Below are positions 1-11,232 of a stretch of DNA of 64,000 nucleotides, in pieces (the first letter of the stretch is position 1; every line of letters starts with the position of its first letter). The notes beneath the pieces were generated by a model. It saw only the letters and a program-made list of their open reading frames with translations. It was not told where the DNA came from and did no database searches. The translations under genes and the position numbers were made by a program. The DNA comes from Cerrena zonata (lineage: Eukaryota > Basidiomycota > Agaricomycetes > Polyporales > Cerrenaceae), in the NCBI GenBank assembly GCA_038087015.1, contig JASBNA010000055.1, positions 1 to 64,000 of the forward strand, given 5' to 3'.

Positions 1-226
1 AAACTGGTTAAAGAAGTCATGGTGCATCTAATAAACCGTGTGAAATGTTATCTTTTGCATGAATCAATGAGTTCTCTTATTATTTTTTAAAGAATTAGAT
101 CATTCTATTTCAAAGGCAAGCCAGTTGGTATTCACCTATTGCCAGTATTAAAAATTATATATTGCTTGGAGCCCCCAACGAAACGAATGACGTTGTTTGA
201 CCCTTGTAATTCAATATAACTTTAAA

Positions 227-547
227 ATGGTTTATTCCAAGTCAAGCTCATCAAAATTTACAGTATTCAGTGATAATACTAAAAATAAAGACAAAACGGT
301 TTCTAAATCATCGCCTAATTCACAAAAACATCAACCATGTAAAAATCATATAACCAAGACCCCGAAAACCAAAAAATCAACTAGAACAATAATAGCATCA
401 CCAACTGATAAGTTATTCTCTCCGTGTCTGAAAAAATTGGCTATTCGTCATAAAAACGACAAGGTTTTGGATCTCACTAGAGTTCGTAAATTAAGAGGAA
501 ACCTTTTAAAAGATTTGACTCAACTCAGTTTCGAACAAGACGTCTAA
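227..547 (+). CDS. SPO12: Spo12-like mitotic exit regulator
   Basis: A 106-residue basic, Ser/Lys-rich protein with no membrane segment. Residues 58-67 read SPTDKLFSPC, which matches the short conserved core of the Spo12/Bns1 family (SPTDRLVSPC in S. cerevisiae Spo12 as I recall it). The rest of the protein is low complexity, as is usual for the family. Known family members act in the FEAR pathway, releasing Cdc14 from the nucleolus in early anaphase. I chose the ATG at 227 because the upstream in-frame sequence has no other ATG. It converges with RDI1. The identification rests on one motif plus the size; orthology to Spo12 rather than Bns1 cannot be decided. Confidence 0.72.
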   Translation: MVYSKSSSSKFTVFSDNTKNKDKTVSKSSPNSQKHQPCKNHITKTPKTKKSTRTIIASPTDKLFSPCLKKLAIRHKNDKVLDLTRVRKLRGNLLKDLTQLSFEQDV

Positions 548-853
548 TGGTCTACAATAAAGATGATAAAAAAATGGTTTCATTAGTGAAATTGGTAAAA
601 AAACCAACTTATATAAAGATGAAAAGTAGGGAGAAGTGAAAAGGGAAATAATCTCTTTTTATACACATTTTTAGGTTTGTTTGATCCTTGGTTTAGTTCA
701 TCTTCCCCTTTCAAGATAAAAAGGACTTCCAGCAAAAGCCAAATCGATGAATAGGATGATGAAACAAGGATAAAAAAGAAGAATTGAATAAGAAAAACAC
801 ACAGCTTTAAAAAATTTTTTTTTTTTTAAAAAAAAGGTTCACTGAAGAAACAC
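548..853. other. intergenic spacer between convergent SPO12 and RDI1
   Basis: This AT-rich spacer separates two converging genes and should hold both 3' ends. It contains A/T runs near 811-834. No other feature is visible. Confidence 0.6.
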
Positions 854-1474
854 TTATTTAGTAATGGTGAAACTCCATGGGAACGATAAATGAACGTTTT
901 TATCATCATCGACGAATTTAGTGATGGCACTAAAGTTACCTCTTGCTAAAAGACCAGAAGGAGCTTCAACTTCAGTGAAAACTCTTTCATAGTAAGGTTT
1001 ATCCTTAGTATTTGGAGCATAAGATCCAAGAGGTTCTTCTAATTTTTCAACTCTAATACCAGATTTCTTAACTGAATGCAAATATTTCAAACCAGTTATG
1101 ATTTCGTGTTGAACTCTAAACTTAACTGATAATTGATAAATAGATTTTTCTTTAATATCAAATTTAATTTCTTTACCGGCAATTGTATTACCATTAGCAT
1201 CTTCCAAATTAATAACAACTGGATCCAAGTTTTGATCTGGAAAGTGTAAAGCCATCTCCACAATAACAACCTTACGTGAATCACCAGCTTTCACTGGATA
1301 AGCATTAGCGTCGTCACTTAACCCAAGCGAAGCTTTCCATTTAGCCAAACTTTCATCTTCAGCATCTAATTTGGTATATTCGGCAATAGTTTTCTTTTCA
1401 CCGACAGTATACCCTTCAACGGCTTCAGGAACCAAATCATCATCGTGGTGAGCGGCTGGATTATTAGAAGACAT
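854..1474 (-). CDS. RDI1: Rho GDP-dissociation inhibitor
   Basis: A 206-residue protein aligning along its whole length with the RhoGDI family. It has an acidic N-terminal arm (about residues 1-60, with the EKKTIAEYTKLDAEDESLAKWK stretch split around residue 30-45) followed by the immunoglobulin-like C-terminal domain. That domain includes GLKYLHSVKKSGIRVEK and the closing segment HLSFPWSFTITK. RhoGDI extracts prenylated Rho GTPases (Cdc42, Rho1) from membranes and holds them inactive in the cytosol. The start is the ATG at 1474, giving MSSNNPAAHH; an upstream non-ATG extension is not supported. The reading frame is intact. Confidence 0.95.
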   Translation of the reverse strand: MSSNNPAAHHDDDLVPEAVEGYTVGEKKTIAEYTKLDAEDESLAKWKASLGLSDDANAYPVKAGDSRKVVIVEMALHFPDQNLDPVVINLEDANGNTIAGKEIKFDIKEKSIYQLSVKFRVQHEIITGLKYLHSVKKSGIRVEKLEEPLGSYAPNTKDKPYYERVFTEVEAPSGLLARGNFSAITKFVDDDKNVHLSFPWSFTITK

Positions 1475-2169
1475 CTTAAAATATATAGAGTTAACTTTAA
1501 GTAGATCAAATAGACAAAAAAACAAAGACAAAAAAAGAGTAACGGTTTTTTATTTCAAAAGGAAAAGAAGTTGAACGTTAGTTATATTTCGATCAATTGA
1601 TTCAAATAGTGATGATCTTGTTCTTTTTGTTCAATATTATGATGATCAATAAGAAGAAAGAAGAGAATATTCTTTCGTAATTGAAAACACACTAAGTCTA
1701 CACGTCTATATTTTTTTCTTCACACGCCGTTTTCTCTCTCTTTTTTATTTTTGTTATTCGATTTTGCACAAAATTATGCTGCCTTTACAACCTTTGGGAT
1801 CATTTCATTGATAGTTGTATTGTATCCAACTATTGAATGTAAGGGCCTGAAGATAGACAGGCTGGAAAGCATGCTGGAAAGCAAGCTTTTCAGAGCATGA
1901 CTATGCCATGGCAAGTCAGTATGTAAAACAAAAAGCTCAAAAATGAAGGCAAAATGACAAAACAATTAGACGAGAAACACGATCGTTTATTGGACGCCAA
2001 CAATCTGAGTTAACGATCATTAAGTCATGAAGGAAAGGGTTATTTTCGTCTATTCAACGTCATTTGTTTTACGCTTGTATACCCTGAAAAATATTCGGTG
2101 ATCTACAAGTAAAAGTGGAAAAAGATGTCAAGAAATATATTTTATATACAATGAAAACACTTCATGTTC
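1475..2169. other. intergenic: RDI1 promoter and RBS1 3' flank
   Basis: About 0.7 kb with no supported gene. It holds the RDI1 upstream region, a T-rich stretch near 1705-1765, and a short direct repeat of GCTGGAAAGCA around 1861-1884 within a near-palindromic segment. I see no RNA gene. Confidence 0.5.
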
Positions 2170-3970
2170 TCATGAGTTGGATTGGTTGGGGTCGTGAGAA
2201 GAATCATCGGTTGCATGTCTGTAGTTATGGTTATTGTTGTATCGATTCTTATGGTTGTTCACATATGATCTCTTGTTGTACTTTGATTGTGAGTTGTAGT
2301 TCTTATAGGACAGCGAGCTATTTTTCTCTGGAAGAATGATGTATGGGTTATTAAGGAGTTTTCTTTCGGTTTCCTGATCATATGGGGACCCTCCGTAATT
2401 GTTGTAGTTCCGATGGTGGTGGTTCTGGTGATTTTGATGGTTTTGATGATGGTTTTGATGATGATTTTGATGATGATTTTGATGATGATTTTGATGATGA
2501 TTTTGATGATGATTTTGATGATGATTTTGATTATGACGATAATGACCAGCCAGTCCCTTGATACCTGTGGTTATTGTGACTGTTTTTATTGTTAGCACCT
2601 CTTACGATAGACCCGTGTCTTGTGTTTGGACTTGATTTGGCATATTGATTATTGAGTGCCTGATGGTATCATTGGTGGGGTTTGATAGAAACTCTGTCCA
2701 GCCGGCATGATATATGGAATCATTGGTGCCGGAGGAGGAGGAGGAGGTGGTGGAGGACCTGCTGCCGATGCTGCGGCTGCGGCTGCAAATTGTTGTTGCA
2801 TGTACTGCTGGTAATGAGGATGATGGGGTGGTAATTGAGGCGCTAATCCAGAGTGCACTGCTGGACTATACTGACCATATGGGCCCATTCGGCCATCGGT
2901 GGTATTGGTGGGAACCCAATTGGCATCATTGGTAATCCGGCTGGTAGACCTTGAACAGGAGAGGCTGGTACTTCCACTTGAAAGTTACCATATATTGGTG
3001 GTGCAACTGGTGGATTCGCACCAGTATTATTGGGATTGAATCTATAATAGTCAGAAGTATCAATACTTGATTCAGACGTTCCTTCACTGCCACTTTCCGT
3101 GGTAGCATCAGTATTTGAGCCATTGTCGTCTTCATCTTCCCTTTCATCATCTTCATTAGTTTGGTTATTTTCCTTTTCATTTTGAAATATTTGTTCACGG
3201 AATTTTCATGTATAATGCTTCTTTCAGAGCTCTTTCAGATTCTATATTGGATGAATCTTCAGCAGATAACGGAAACGTAACCCCCTGGTCCACCGATGGT
3301 TCTGAGTCATTCTCTTTTACCGAACCATCCTGTATGGATTCAGAGGTAGTATTAGATGCTGAGATAGAAGATTCTGATGCTAATTCAGAAACTGATGCTG
3401 ATGCTGATGTGGAATTGGATGCTTGTCCTTGAACCGATGGTGATGGGGAGGCAGATGTTGACCTTTTCTTCATCAACATTTTTGGTTTAACTGGAATACT
3501 TTGATTCACCTCACCCACTTTATTTACAGAATTCCCTTGTGAAATTGGATTCAGTTGAACATACTCAGATATTTTTACAAACTCACCTTCGTCGTCCCTT
3601 AATCTTACCATCCAATTTCTTCAAAAATGCCCCATAGTTAACTTCTGGCAGGAAACTTGCTACTATTTCATTCGAAGTGTTATTCCAGTGTTCTAATTGA
3701 TAATACTGACATAATTGGTGACTTAATAACCTGAAATATGAGTTCTTTAAATAAACTGCTTGAATAACGTATTCGGCCTTGCCAGTATCATTATCCATCT
3801 GACCTAATTCTCCATTCAGCGGTTCTTTGTTTCTGCTGTTGTTGAGATCTTTTCATGCTTAAAACAGTTTTTTTCATAAAAGATATTAAATCTTTCTCTA
3901 AATGCAAAAGGAACAACCGCTCCTGCAGCTTCAAAACTGCCGTCTTGATCGATGATGGAATCTCTGACAT
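2170..3970 (-). CDS. RBS1: Rbs1-like R3H/SUZ-domain RNA-binding protein, frame-disrupted as sequenced
   Basis: Read piecewise on the minus strand from the ATG at 3970, this encodes an R3H domain, a SUZ domain and a long low-complexity tail. The R3H part includes ERLFLLHLEKDLISFM and then YFRLLSHQLCQYYQLEHW. The SUZ part ends in ERALKEALYMK-(I)REQIFQN. The tail is rich in Pro, Ala and (Gln-Asn-His-His) repeats near 2440-2535. S. cerevisiae Rbs1 (YDL189W) has this architecture and lies beside UFD2, as here. The frame shifts about six times, near 3830, 3600, 3199 (an extra C splits the SUZ motif), 2891, 2657 and 2555. Each time plausible protein resumes in another frame. Sequencing or assembly indels are the likeliest cause; a decaying pseudogene is possible. 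Confidence 0.75.
2440..2535. repeat. 12-bp tandem repeat coding (QNHH)n in RBS1
   Basis: About eight copies of a 12-bp unit (TGATGATTTTGA on the plus strand) lie in tandem. On the minus strand they encode repeating Gln-Asn-His-His in the C-terminal tail of the Rbs1-like protein. The unit length is a multiple of three, so copy changes keep frame. Confidence 0.85.
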
Positions 3971-4053
3971 CGTACTTACCTCCTCTTAAGGGTCGACAAC
4001 CTATCTTGGCGGTTTTAATCAGCTTTTTATATCTTTTTGACAGTTGATGTCTA

Positions 4054-4093
<40 letters not shown>

Positions 4094-4503
4094 CAGTGAA
4101 GTTTTTTTCTCTTCTTTTACTGATTTTTCAGTAGATGCTATTACTCTTTCTATTTCTTAGCTCCTTTGAGAGGTATTTCAAAGACAAACACTAGCTCTCT
4201 TTTCACTTGAGCTACCTCTATCATAACAGACAAACACCGTCTCAATTTCAAGCGCATTCACCTGTAGTCCATGGTGTCCTCAAGTAGAACTGGTAAGCTG
4301 GATCAAAAAGATGTGTGCTGATGTACGGATCTGTTGATAATTCGAATAAAAAAAAATCCGAGTTTATTCAGTTGGCGGAAAGGTCAACGATACTTTTCGA
4401 AGATTGTCTTATATACTGATCGAACACTGAATCTCCAGGTCAGCATATAATCAGCATCTTTTTCGACGTGTCATCAAGCCAGTGAAAGAAGGAATTACCT
4501 AGA
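3971..4503. promoter_or_regulatory. divergent promoter RBS1/UFD2 with T35 tract
   Basis: The two genes are transcribed away from this 533-bp region. It contains an uninterrupted run of 35 T at 4059-4093. Long dA:dT tracts of this kind exclude nucleosomes in yeast promoters. The run length itself is unreliable in an assembly that shows homopolymer errors. No gene is visible inside. Confidence 0.6.
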
Positions 4504-7500
4504 ATGAGTGGTTCGGACGACGTATGTATACATGGTGGCAATCATTGATGGAGCTAGATACTAACTTGAATGTATAGATTAGAGCTAAGAGACTCGCTAG
4601 ATTAGCAGCACTAGGAGGCGGTAGTAACAGCGGTAGTAGCAGTAATAATAACAGTGGCAGTAGTGTGAATTTGAATGCTAACAGCAGCAATTCGTCGATT
4701 CCAAAGTCCAAAACTACACCTACACCTACGCCTACACCTACGCCAGCACCAATTGACCGTTCAGGCCCCAAAGACATGGAGGTAGCACGTGAGACACCAT
4801 CCAAACGTAAGTCGGCCGATTCGAGTGCAATTGAAACTTCAAAACCTAAAAAAGTTTCTGAAAGCTTATCACCCGAAGTGGAAGTGTCGAATTGGCTCAA
4901 ATATGAAATTGAAGATATATTCGTTGCTACAATTGAAACCCGTAAGACAGGGTTGGTATACTTGCCTTCATTGGCCAGTGAAGTTGAGTCGGATCAAAAG
5001 GGCTTATTGACTTCTGCTAATTTAGAAAGTTTATTTATGGAAATTTTAACAGAATTGGGTATATCAAGCAAATTTTCATCTTCAATTGAATACTTATTTC
5101 ACATATATACTAGAAGTTTTCAATTGAAAAGAATATTACCAAAGAAAGATACAACTTACGATTTGAAAATTTCGGTACTCAATGATATTATCAATTTTTC
5201 TTGTTCATATGGTCTTATAAGTTTTCAAGTTCCTGATATGTTTGCTGATAATGACTTGAGAGGCTCAATTGACTTATTTGTCAATAGACAAGATTCGATG
5301 AGTCCATTTTTGGTTGATATAGTCAAACAAGCAATTAATCAAGAAGCTTTAGTCGAGTTATTAAACATTCTATTACCAAGTCTTAGTGCAAAATTATATC
5401 AAATTAATTTGAATGACTCAGCCTACTCAAATTACTTATCCCTTTTTGAGAGTCTAGTACTGATTAAGCCAGTTGCTGCAGTATTTTCCAAAATTGACGG
5501 ATTTCAACCTCCTAATTCAAAAGATGGTCTCGATTATGAAAACAAAACTCTTTTGGGCCCCTTATTAAGATTGTCACCATTGATTGATTCCGTTGGTACT
5601 TACTACTTTTCAAATGATGTTCAGTCCATCTCCAGAGTTCAGCTAAACTCAATCTATCAATCAATTCAAAATGAATACAAAGTTGTTATTGATAGATTGT
5701 TTTTCATTATTGATAAATTAGTAAGAGGTTCAACAGAAACTCGTCAAGATTTATTAAAATGGCTTGCTGGTTTAGTCAATGTTAGTCATTTGAGAAGAGG
5801 TAGTCATGCTGATTTTTCAAAGTTAGCCTCGCATGGATTCATGTATAATATTTCAATTATTTTAATTAAGTTAAGTTTACCATTTTTGGAATATCCAACA
5901 TATTCAAAACTTGATAAAATTGATTTCGATTATTTTACTAAAAACAAACTTTTGGATATAAGTGAAGAGTCAAGAGTTAATTCTTCTATCAAGGAAGCTG
6001 ATGAATATGCTAAAGAACATTCAAATTTATCAGATCCTAATTTTATTAGTGAATGTTTTTATTTAACTTTGACTTATCTTCATTATGGTATCGGGGGTAT
6101 ATTCATCAATTATGATCGTTTAAAGCAACAAATCAAACAATATGAAGAGAGAATACAACAAATTGAACAAGAAACAAACTCAAGAGAACCAATGATGGCA
6201 CATATGTTAAGAGGGCAGTTACCAAGATTCAAGTCGGGATTGAATTCTCTAAGGGTATTAAAGAATGCAATTCAAGCGATTTTCAATTTCAAATCGATGA
6301 ATCTCGAAATATTTGATTTTATAATTGGATCCACCACATTTATTACCAAATTAATTGATCCAAGTCACGAATATCCTACCAAGAAGTTATCAATTCCAAT
6401 TTTCAAGATTAGTAAAGTTTCCGAATTGGATGATCATGATTTTTTAAAGACCAAAACCCCAAAACCATGGAAATATTATCCAGAATATGTTTTAGAAGGA
6501 ATAATCAATTATTGTAAATTCATGACCAAGTTTCCTGAAAACCCATTAATATTTAATAATGAAAAATTATCAAGTTTTGTTGAATTTGCAATAATTTTAT
6601 TAAGATGTCCAGAATTAATTGGTAATCCACATATGAAAGCTAATTTGATTGAAGTTCTATTTTTTGGATCATTACCTTTAAGTAATGGAGACCCAGGATT
6701 TATGACATCGATTTTCAATGATAATAAATTAGTTGTTGATAATATATTATATTCATTACTTGACTTTTATGTTATGGTTGAAAAAACTGGAGCATCATCC
6801 CAATTTTATGATAAGTTTAATAGTCGTTATTATATTTCAGTTATATTAGAAACTTTGTGGACCAACGACATATATAAAAATCAATTGACTGATTATTCCC
6901 ATAATAATGTTGATTTTTTCGTTAGATTTATTGCAAGAATGTTGAATGATACAACTTATTTATTGGATGAAACATTCAATGAATTGAACTCAATTCATAA
7001 TTATCAAGGAGAATTGACCAGAAGATCAAACGGGATACCTGGAGATACTGAAGAGTACGGAACTGATGAAGAATTAAGCGGGAATTTATCAAGTTCTGAA
7101 CGTAAAGCCAAATCATATATGGGATTAAGTAATAAAACGATGGAGCTATTCAAATTATTTACTAAACAAGTACCATCAGGATTCGTATTACCAGAAATTG
7201 TTGATAGATTATCTGGTATGTTGAATTATAATTTATCAATAATGGTTGGACCTAAATGTTCAAATTTAAAAGTTAGTAATCCAGAAAAATATGATTTCGA
7301 ACCAAAGAAAATCTTGGGAGATTTATGTGAAATATATTATAATTTATCAAATGAAGGTAAGTTTTTAGTTTCGATTGCCAGAGATGGAAGATCATTTAAC
7401 TTGAAATATTTCATTAAAGCACATGATATTTTAATGAAAAAGACATTTATCAATGCTACTATTATTGATAAATTTTTAAAATTTGGACAAGAAGCAGAAA

Positions 7501-7793
7501 TACAACGTCAAAATGATGAAGATGAAGAAGTTGAATTAGGAGAAATTCCTGATGAATATTTAGATCCATTAATGTTTACATTAATGGAAGATCCAGTTAT
7601 ATTACCAAATTCAAGAATGAGTATTGATAGATCCACCATCAAAGCCCATTTATTGAGTGATTCAACTGATCCATTTAATAGAGTTCCATTGAAATTAGAA
7701 GATGTTATTGAAGATACTGATTTAAAAGAAAAAATTAATCAATGGAAATTAAGTAAAAAAGCCCCAGTTGAAGATATTGAAATGAAGGATTAA
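4504..7793 (+). CDS. UFD2: Ufd2 ubiquitin chain elongation factor (E4, U-box), one intron
   Basis: Exon 1 is 4504-4521 (MSGSDD). A 56-nt intron at 4522-4577 starts GTATGT, has the branch point TACTAAC at 4559-4565 and ends TAG. Exon 2 is 4578-7793. Splicing produces the family N-terminus DDIRAKRLARLAAL and a protein of about 1077 residues. The large central Ufd2 core is followed by a C-terminal U-box starting near PDEYLDPLMFTLMEDPVILP, with the NSRMSIDRSTI and DPFNRVPL segments. Ufd2 extends ubiquitin chains on substrates and works with Cdc48 to feed the proteasome. An extra Ser/Asn/Thr-Pro repeat lies at about residues 25-60. The frame is intact over 3.2 kb, in contrast to RBS1 next door. 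Confidence 0.95.
4522..4577 (+). other. UFD2 intron (56 nt)
   Basis: Canonical yeast intron: 5' splice site GTATGT, branch point TACTAAC 12 nt before the 3' TAG. Removing it keeps the reading frame and joins MSGSDD to IRAKRLARL. Confidence 0.92.
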
Positions 7794-7893
7794 ATATTTA
7801 CATAAAAATAATAAATTATTAATAAAATTACATTAAAAGATACGGAAACTAAATATGTATTAAAGACATGATAATTATTTAAATGAATCTTTT

Positions 7894-8490
7894 TTAAGCT
7901 TTAATAGCATACTTTCTTTGAGGGAAAGCAATTCTTTGTTTTCTAGCTTTTAAAGTGATTTTTTTAGCTTCATTTTTAGTTAATTGTCTTCTAATAGCTC
8001 TGGTCTTTTTAGCTCTTAAATCTTTTGGTTGGTATTTTTTACCACTGTAGAAGTTACGAACATTTTCTCTTTGGTTAGCGTTAATAACAGTTAAAACACG
8101 AGCAATGTTTTTTCTGACAGTGTGGATTCTTGGTAAAGAAGGTCTTTGTAATTTTTGAACTTTCAAGTTAGCTAATTCTTGTTTTAATTCAACTAATTGA
8201 GAGTCTAATTGATCCTTAGATTTGGTTCTTAATTCAAAAGTTTTGATACCGGCCTAAAATCGTTAGTATTATGTTCTATTATATCAATGTACGTGGGCCC
8301 TTAGTGTCCTCCTTCACTCGGTACTTCAATCTCCTGTTCTTTCTTATTCAGGCCCTTCATATTTCATTCATTCCCTCCAGTCTTCATTCATCTGGTACAA
8401 CCAGTCCGGACAGTACGGCCAGCAAGCACAGCGAGCTAGCACGGAGACACCTGCTGTTTCCCACGTCATTCTTTCATCGTCACATACCAT
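7894..8490 (-). CDS. RPL35: 60S ribosomal protein L35 (uL29), one intron
   Basis: Exon 1 is only the start codon (8488-8490). The intron is 8254-8487 on the minus strand, and exon 2 is 8253-7894. The spliced protein is 120 residues, the length of S. cerevisiae Rpl35. It begins MAGIKTFELRTKSKDQ and ends QRIAFPQRKYAIKA. The intron begins GTATGT immediately after ATG, has TACTAAC at 8268-8262 and ends TTTTAG. L35 sits near the polypeptide exit tunnel of the large subunit. Upstream are a Cbf1-type and a Tbf1-type site (listed separately), the pair known to control ribosomal protein genes in C. albicans. Confidence 0.95.
8254..8487 (-). other. RPL35 intron (234 nt)
   Basis: GTATGT donor directly after the ATG, TACTAAC branch point at 8262-8268 (reverse strand) and a TAG acceptor six bases further on. 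Introns directly after ATG are typical of yeast ribosomal protein genes. I saw no convincing C/D-box snoRNA inside. Confidence 0.93.
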
Positions 8491-8704
8491 TTTTGATGAA
8501 TCTATTGCGTATGATATAAAAACCACTAAATGTTAATGTATTAAAATTTTCACTAATGAATTTTTTTCTTCAGTTTTTTCCCTAAGCAAAAGCGAGCAGA
8601 GATTTTTTTTTTCAGCTTTTTTTTTGTTTTGGCTGTCATTGTTTGTGTGCAGGTTTGATGTTCCCAGTTTGCAGGTTGCAAATTGCGATTTGCGGGTTGT
8701 TGTG

Positions 8705-8757
8705 ATCACATGACGTGACTTCGAGGTGCTAACAAAAGACCAGGGCTGGAGCCCTAA
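8705..8757 (-). promoter_or_regulatory. Cbf1- and Tbf1-type sites upstream of RPL35
   Basis: ATCACATG at 8705-8712 matches the Cbf1 core RTCACRTG and overlaps a second half-site, ACGTGA. AGCCCTAA at 8750-8757 matches the Tbf1 core ARCCCTAA exactly. They lie about 215-270 bp upstream of the RPL35 ATG. Both factors are established regulators of ribosomal protein genes in C. albicans. Binding here is inferred from sequence only. Confidence 0.7.
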
Positions 8758-9078
8758 ACGAATTTGAACCAAAACAAAACGAATAAACTTTTCGAATTAT
8801 TCACTTTCTACACAAATACATTATGATAAGATAAGATCATGTACTGGGGTGTATGAATAAAAGTACTGAGATAAAGGCAATCTACTTAAAGACAGAAATA
8901 GAAATATAAAAATGATATTTATTAGGAACAAAACAGGGAAAAGGTTAAAAAAAAAGAGTATTGATAAATAGATTACCGAATACAAAAATCAATTCAAAAA
9001 GGTAAAACGATCAAAGAGTAAAAACGACATATAGAGGAATAATAGTAAAAAAAAGAATAACTAACGAGATTCAATTGA
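8758..9078. other. intergenic: distal RPL35 promoter and ARF1 3' region
   Basis: AT-rich spacer between two genes on the minus strand. It presumably holds ARF1 3' processing signals. Nothing else is visible. Confidence 0.5.
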
Positions 9079-10281
<1,203 letters not shown>

Positions 10282-11232
10282 TCACTTACCAATATTGATC
10301 TTACAATGGGAATACTTCTGTAAAGCTCTAATGAAGACGGCGTAATTGACGTTGATGTTATCTGATTCCCAATAGATTTCCAGTAATCGGATGTGCCAGG
10401 GCGGATAATTTTGTAAATCTAAATTGGGGCCAAAACTAATCAATAAATCCGGTTCCAAACCAACCAATTCGATTAATTCTTCATTGATAAGATCAATGGT
10501 GATATCTTTGATTGATAATTCATTATTTGACGCCAAATCACCCATGGTTTTGGTTAGTTCGACAATGGTTTGTTTGCCATCATTTTTCAGTAATAGGGTG
10601 ATTTCCAAATCAATTGAATCACCAAGCTGATTGATGATACTTTTATTGGAATGGGGGATCTTGATCAAGTAATTTGGTTTGGAATCAGTGCCAAAATAAA
10701 TTGAAAGATTTTTATTTATATAACGTTGTAATTCTTGTAAATGGTTATTAATGATCCCGTTATATTCGTAAATGATTAATTGTGGGATACCACTACTTAA
10801 ATTCCATGCAATTAACTCACTTATATCATTAATCAATCCGTCAATACCTCCGTTTTCGTCGTCGTCATCTTTAAGATCAAGTATAGTCGCTACTCTTTTG
10901 GGGATCTTGTTTAATTTATTGACATCATCTCGAATGATTTGGGGTGTTTTATTGGGATAATAAGCTAGCGTTAAAAACTTGATGAATATTCGATGGTAGA
11001 TGTATTGGATATTGGAATAAATCGATATGAAAAAGAATAATGCTAGTAAAATTGAATGACTAAGATAGAATTGGATAATCGATATCATTCCTTGACTTAT
11101 TTGACTTGGTTGATTCCACCCATTTGCAATTATGGCCCGGGTGCTCTGCATCATTCCTTGGTGCTTGTATCTGTATGCTTCCACGCCTTTGCCAGCGGTA
11201 TTGCCTACCAGGCTACTCCTAGATACTGTCAT
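10282..11232 (-). CDS. NUS1: Nus1, cis-prenyltransferase regulatory subunit (Nogo-B receptor homologue)
   Basis: A 316-residue protein with an N-terminal hydrophobic segment (about residues 48-75) and a C-terminal undecaprenyl-diphosphate-synthase-like domain. The most telling part is the end: EPDLLISFGPNLDLQNYPPWHIRLLEIYW and then VFIRALQKYSHCKINIGK, which match the Nus1/NgBR C-terminus. Nus1 pairs with Rer2 or Srt1 at the ER to make dehydrodolichyl diphosphate for dolichol and protein glycosylation. The C-terminal segment contributes to the active site. It lies between ARF1 and the SNF3-type sensor as in S. cerevisiae (YDL193W). The frame is intact. Confidence 0.93.
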   Translation of the reverse strand: MTVSRSSLVGNTAGKGVEAYRYKHQGMMQSTRAIIANGWNQPSQISQGMISIIQFYLSHSILLALFFFISIYSNIQYIYHRIFIKFLTLAYYPNKTPQIIRDDVNKLNKIPKRVATILDLKDDDDENGGIDGLINDISELIAWNLSSGIPQLIIYEYNGIINNHLQELQRYINKNLSIYFGTDSKPNYLIKIPHSNKSIINQLGDSIDLEITLLLKNDGKQTIVELTKTMGDLASNNELSIKDITIDLINEELIELVGLEPDLLISFGPNLDLQNYPPWHIRLLEIYWESDNINVNYAVFIRALQKYSHCKINIGK

